Translations under genes and position numbers: made by a program
The notes under the pieces: generated by a model
Told to the model about the DNA's origin: nothing
Seen by the model: only the letters and a program-made list of their open reading frames with translations
Databases searched by the model: none
Assembly: GCA_037039685.1 (NCBI GenBank)
Contig: JAWNGF010000001.1
Coordinates: 3,906,001-3,970,000, forward strand
From: Ceratobasidium sp. AG-K
Taxonomy: Eukaryota; Basidiomycota; Agaricomycetes; Cantharellales; Ceratobasidiaceae
Direction of reading: 5' to 3'
Length of the DNA stretch: 64,000 nt
Shown here: one piece after another, positions 61,099-64,000 of the stretch
How positions within the stretch are numbered: position 1 is the stretch's first letter
How the letters are laid out: every line of letters begins with the position of its first letter

Positions 61099-62786
61099 TT
61101 ATCGCTTTAGCCCTGCGACAAACGCTGGCCCACCATACTGTCCCGGAGGAGGATAGCCTCCATGCTGGGGGTAGTGTGAAGTAGCTGCTGCCCTATCGCG
61201 TTCCCTCTGCTCCTTTTCGCGTTCTTTCCAGTTGGTACGCATTGTGCCCGCGTGGCTCACCAACTAAGCCAGCCAAAAGTCAGCAACGTCGACATCGCTC
61301 AAAGACTAACCAACCTGGTCTGCCTCCACGCCATCCTTGATACTCTCTAGAATATTGTCCACTACGCTATGGTGATTCCCATGCTCCTTGTCGTCTCGGA
61401 ACCGATGCCAGACCCAGTTTTGGGCTATCTTGTCCCAAGTGACTTCCACGACCCGATCATCGTACTGTTCACCTGACGCTTTCCAGCTGTGCTAAATGAG
61501 TCACCAAATAATGCATTAGTGTGGCGAAGGACATACCTCTCCCACTGCGTATCTTCAACTAGCATTACGTCAAAATGCTCATACGAATTTCCGCCCATCC
61601 AAACCAGTAGTTGGAAAACTGGCTTTGCAGTAAAGTCTGGTTCGGATGGGCGCCCTGGGAGCGGCGGGAACCTCAGTTCGAGCTTAAAGTCAATCGAGTT
61701 CTCCGAGGGAGGCTTCCATTTCAGACTGCAACCAACATTCAGTCAGCGATCGACATGAACACGTCAGAGAGGCACGTACATGCGCTGGTCCGTCCCAATC
61801 ACATATCCCGATTCGGCACAGGTAAATATGAGCCCATCGTTACCGTGCTTGAGCGTGGGGATCGTTTGAGAGAGGACCATATCAATGCTGTATGAGCGTT
61901 GCATCTCCTTTTCTTGGATTCTGTGTGAACTTGTCAGCTGTGGCGCGGCAGCGTATGAGCAGGGACTCACCCAAACGGCTGAACAGCCCGCATCGAAGGA
62001 TGCTCTCGCAACATTGTCTGATACGGCTTGATAACCCACTCTCGCAGCCGCTAGACCAGTATACGAATGAGCAACCACCGTTTACGTTGGGATAGGCGAA
62101 ATACTCACTCCATATCGGGAAGTCAGAGACTTGGACATGAGGTTCTGAGTATCTCCCACTATGCAGTCGAATACCAACAAGTTCAATGATTCCTACCCTG
62201 GTATTAGCTATGGCGGCCCAGCAAGGGAGACAAGTACACACCTGCTTGGTTTCGGGATCATAGTCCATCACAAGCTCAGCGTCCAACAACGTATTTCCTA
62301 GCGCTCGTCGTGGGTCCGCATGGTGAGGAAAGAACAGGCCATCTTGCTGACGATAGTTGTTCTTCCTATCAATCTAAATGGGTATGTAGCAATAGGCGCC
62401 AGAGGTATAGCCCAGGTCAAGCTTACCAGGTAGACTTCCTGGTCGTTGGATGGGAAGCTGACGATGAGCACGAGCACACGTATACCGTCGGACTTTTCGC
62501 AAACCCAGTAGCTAAACATCAATTAGCTATAGGTAATTAAAACGTGCGTAGGGCCACTTACTCTTCCCGTTCGAGTCTCGCAATGTCGCGTGAACCAAAG
62601 CTCACAGGCTGACTTCCAATAAATCTGGCCGACGGTCAGCTTGGTCGTTAGCTACGTTGTGTCAACACACCTAAGGTTATCAACCCCACACAAGCCAGCT
62701 ACATGTTTTTTGAGTTCAACAGCCTTGTCTCGATCGTCGACCAGGCGACCTGGGATTTCCGGTGGGGGCGGATGGTGTGGTGGCAT
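61099..62786 (-). CDS. mRNA capping enzyme, guanylyltransferase (alpha) subunit
   Basis: Adds GMP to the 5' end of nascent pre-mRNA in the nucleus. The start reads MPPHHPPPPEIPGRLVDDRD. The covalent-catalysis motif is EKSDGIRVL, with the GMP-accepting Lys in KSDG (about 62500). Then ADPRRALGNTLLDAELVMD (motif III-like DAELV), LLVFDCIVGDTQNLMSKS, GNDGLIFTCAESGYVIGTD (motif IV) and LKWKPPSENSIDFKL (motif V). The OB-fold half follows with ASGEQYDDRVVEVTW and KIAQNWVWHRFRDDKEHGNH. The C-terminus (YPPPGQYGGPAFVAGLKR) is disordered. Stop TAA at 61099-61101. No triphosphatase domain is fused, as expected for fungi. No frame break seen. Confidence 0.9.
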
Positions 62787-62945
62787 CACACAGAGTCAAG
62801 CGCCGCACAATGCCAAATCGAGAGATGCAAACAAAACATGATATTATCGTAAAACAACATGATACTAGTCAATCAAAAACATGTATATCGTGTGCACAAA
62901 AAAGTCTACAGGTATAGCAACGAAAGAAAATAACAAAGCTAATGT

Positions 62946-64000
62946 TCAACTGGAAGGAGATGGGGGTGCGTCGGCGGCAAAGACGTCCACGTATCGGCTT
63001 CGAATGTTGCGTTTTCCGCCTGGGGTTGAGCCTCGGCTCGGTGGTCCGCGCAGGCTCGCGGGGGGCGTGCTATTTCGTGAAGCGCCCTCGGGACTGGATA
63101 CATCGTCGCCAGGTCCAAACGACTCGTTCAGGGTGGAACGGACCCGTCGTGGGCCGCCTGCTGTGCCTGGTGGTGGTGGGGCTAAGCTGTTGGCGGACAG
63201 TGGTCGAGATGGAGGTGCAGAGTCGCCGGTTCGTCCCAGTGGAGATGGTCCGGGACCGGGACCAGGCGAACCAGTCTGCGCTCGGGACGGCGTCCTCGAG
63301 GGGGGTGGCGGGGGTGTCGCAACAGGCTCGGGTTTAGGAGCCTACATAAAAGTTAGCCTGGGAAACAAACCAAGTAACGATCAACATACGTTGGGGTTGA
63401 CCCATCGCTTCAGTTCTTTGTCGTACACTAGTGACATCTGTTCTCCAAGATTCGCCTTGACGGGCGCGGGTGTATCGCTCTCCTTCTTGGTCCACCATCG
63501 TCCAATCCAGGATGACGCAGGTTTGACCCCTGCTACCGAGTTAGTTCAAATTGCAAACCCGTCGAGCACAACACTCACCAGGTGGCTTGGATGCGTCTTT
63601 CTTGGGCTCCTCCTTGACTTCCTCCTTTTTAGGTTCCTCTTTCTTTTCCTCCTTCTCACCCTCCTTCCCTTCGTCAACCTTTTTCCCCCTCTTCGAGTTT
63701 CCAAGACCAAGGTCATCGTCGTCGTCGTCAAAGTCACTCGCCTTTTGCGGGGTTGAGGAGAACGAGGAAGCAGGTGCAGGAGACGGCATCGGCGAATACG
63801 AATCCATCAACGAAATGAAACCTCCCTCGCTCTCGCCTACAGGCGCCGGCGGTGCATCGTTGACCTGGTAAAACGTCGTCGCGGTGGGTGTAGGTCCGCT
63901 GGATTCGTCTTGTCCACCCCACCAAGGATTATAGCCAGTCGTGGCAGTAGCTGTAGTCGACTCGTCCTCGTCGGCAGGTTTGCTCGTGTCTTGTCCTGCT
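62946..64000 (-). CDS. Sec16-like COPII assembly scaffold, C-terminal part
   Basis: The gene runs off the right edge. The visible part is low-complexity: TTGYNPWWGG, FISLMDSYSP, a Lys/Glu run (EEKKEEPKKEEVKEEPKK), then ASSWIGRWW and KANLGEQMSLVYDKELKRW VN, which match the conserved C-terminal region of Sec16, and a final RYVDVFAADAPPSPSS. TGA stop at 62946-62948. Sec16 organises COPII coat sites on the ER. A large plus-strand open frame covers the same DNA but is a shadow. The assignment rests on the short conserved segments, so confidence is moderate to good. Confidence 0.78.

Noticed and set aside
62881..63756. 291-codon plus-strand open frame
   Set aside because: Antisense to the Sec16-like gene; the minus strand has conserved segments and the plus frame has none.

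Overview
This window is nuclear DNA from a filamentous fungus, most likely a basidiomycete of the Agaricomycetes. Nearly every gene is cut by many introns of about 45-60 bases with GT..AG (sometimes GC..AG) ends, very short exons are common, and genes are packed on both strands. The gene set is fungal: alpha-1,3-glucan synthase, membrane-anchored RGS proteins, a creC/WDR20-type WD40 protein and a small secreted double-psi beta-barrel protein. A Rhizoctonia/Ceratobasidium-like source is my guess from overall flavour, not a proof. No rRNA, intact tRNA, CRISPR array or intact transposon is visible.

Layout. 0-9.2 kb: the 3' part of the eEF1B beta gene (+) faces a giant alpha-1,3-glucan synthase gene (-). 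9.4-19.1 kb, all minus: a DUF4211 nuclear protein, an Spp1/CFP1-type PHD protein of COMPASS, and two tandem RGS-domain membrane proteins. 20.9-22.1 kb (+): a 57-residue membrane protein ending two bases before the start codon of a UMP-CMP kinase. 22.7-37.8 kb, all minus: PI 4-kinase (Pik1 type), a Pumilio protein, a gene-poor gap, kinesin-1 heavy chain and a BCL7-domain protein. 38-42.3 kb (+): phosphopantetheine adenylyltransferase and a DAO-family FAD oxidoreductase. 42.6-45.2 kb (-): Skp1 and a WDR53-like WD40 protein. 45.5-50.3 kb (+): a glutamine-synthetase-like enzyme with many micro-exons, and a protein-kinase-like protein. 50.5-55.5 kb (-): secreted DPBB protein, pyroglutamyl peptidase, creC/WDR20. 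56.5-64 kb: ferric reductase (+) converging on the copper chaperone Atx1 (-), then mRNA capping enzyme (-) and the C-terminal part of Sec16 (-, running off the right edge).

The genes are mostly housekeeping and do not form one pathway. Two local links stand out: ferric reductase next to Atx1 (copper feeds the iron-uptake oxidase), and the tandem RGS pair. The most interesting single feature is the apparent two-cistron arrangement at 20.95-22.08 kb, where a weak upstream start and a strong downstream start are consecutive ATGs. The most puzzling signal is that five conserved genes (UMP-CMP kinase, PI 4-kinase, kinesin, glutamine-synthetase-like, DPBB) each carry exactly one frame break with both halves otherwise well preserved; this is either assembly error or allelic damage, for example in a heterokaryon.
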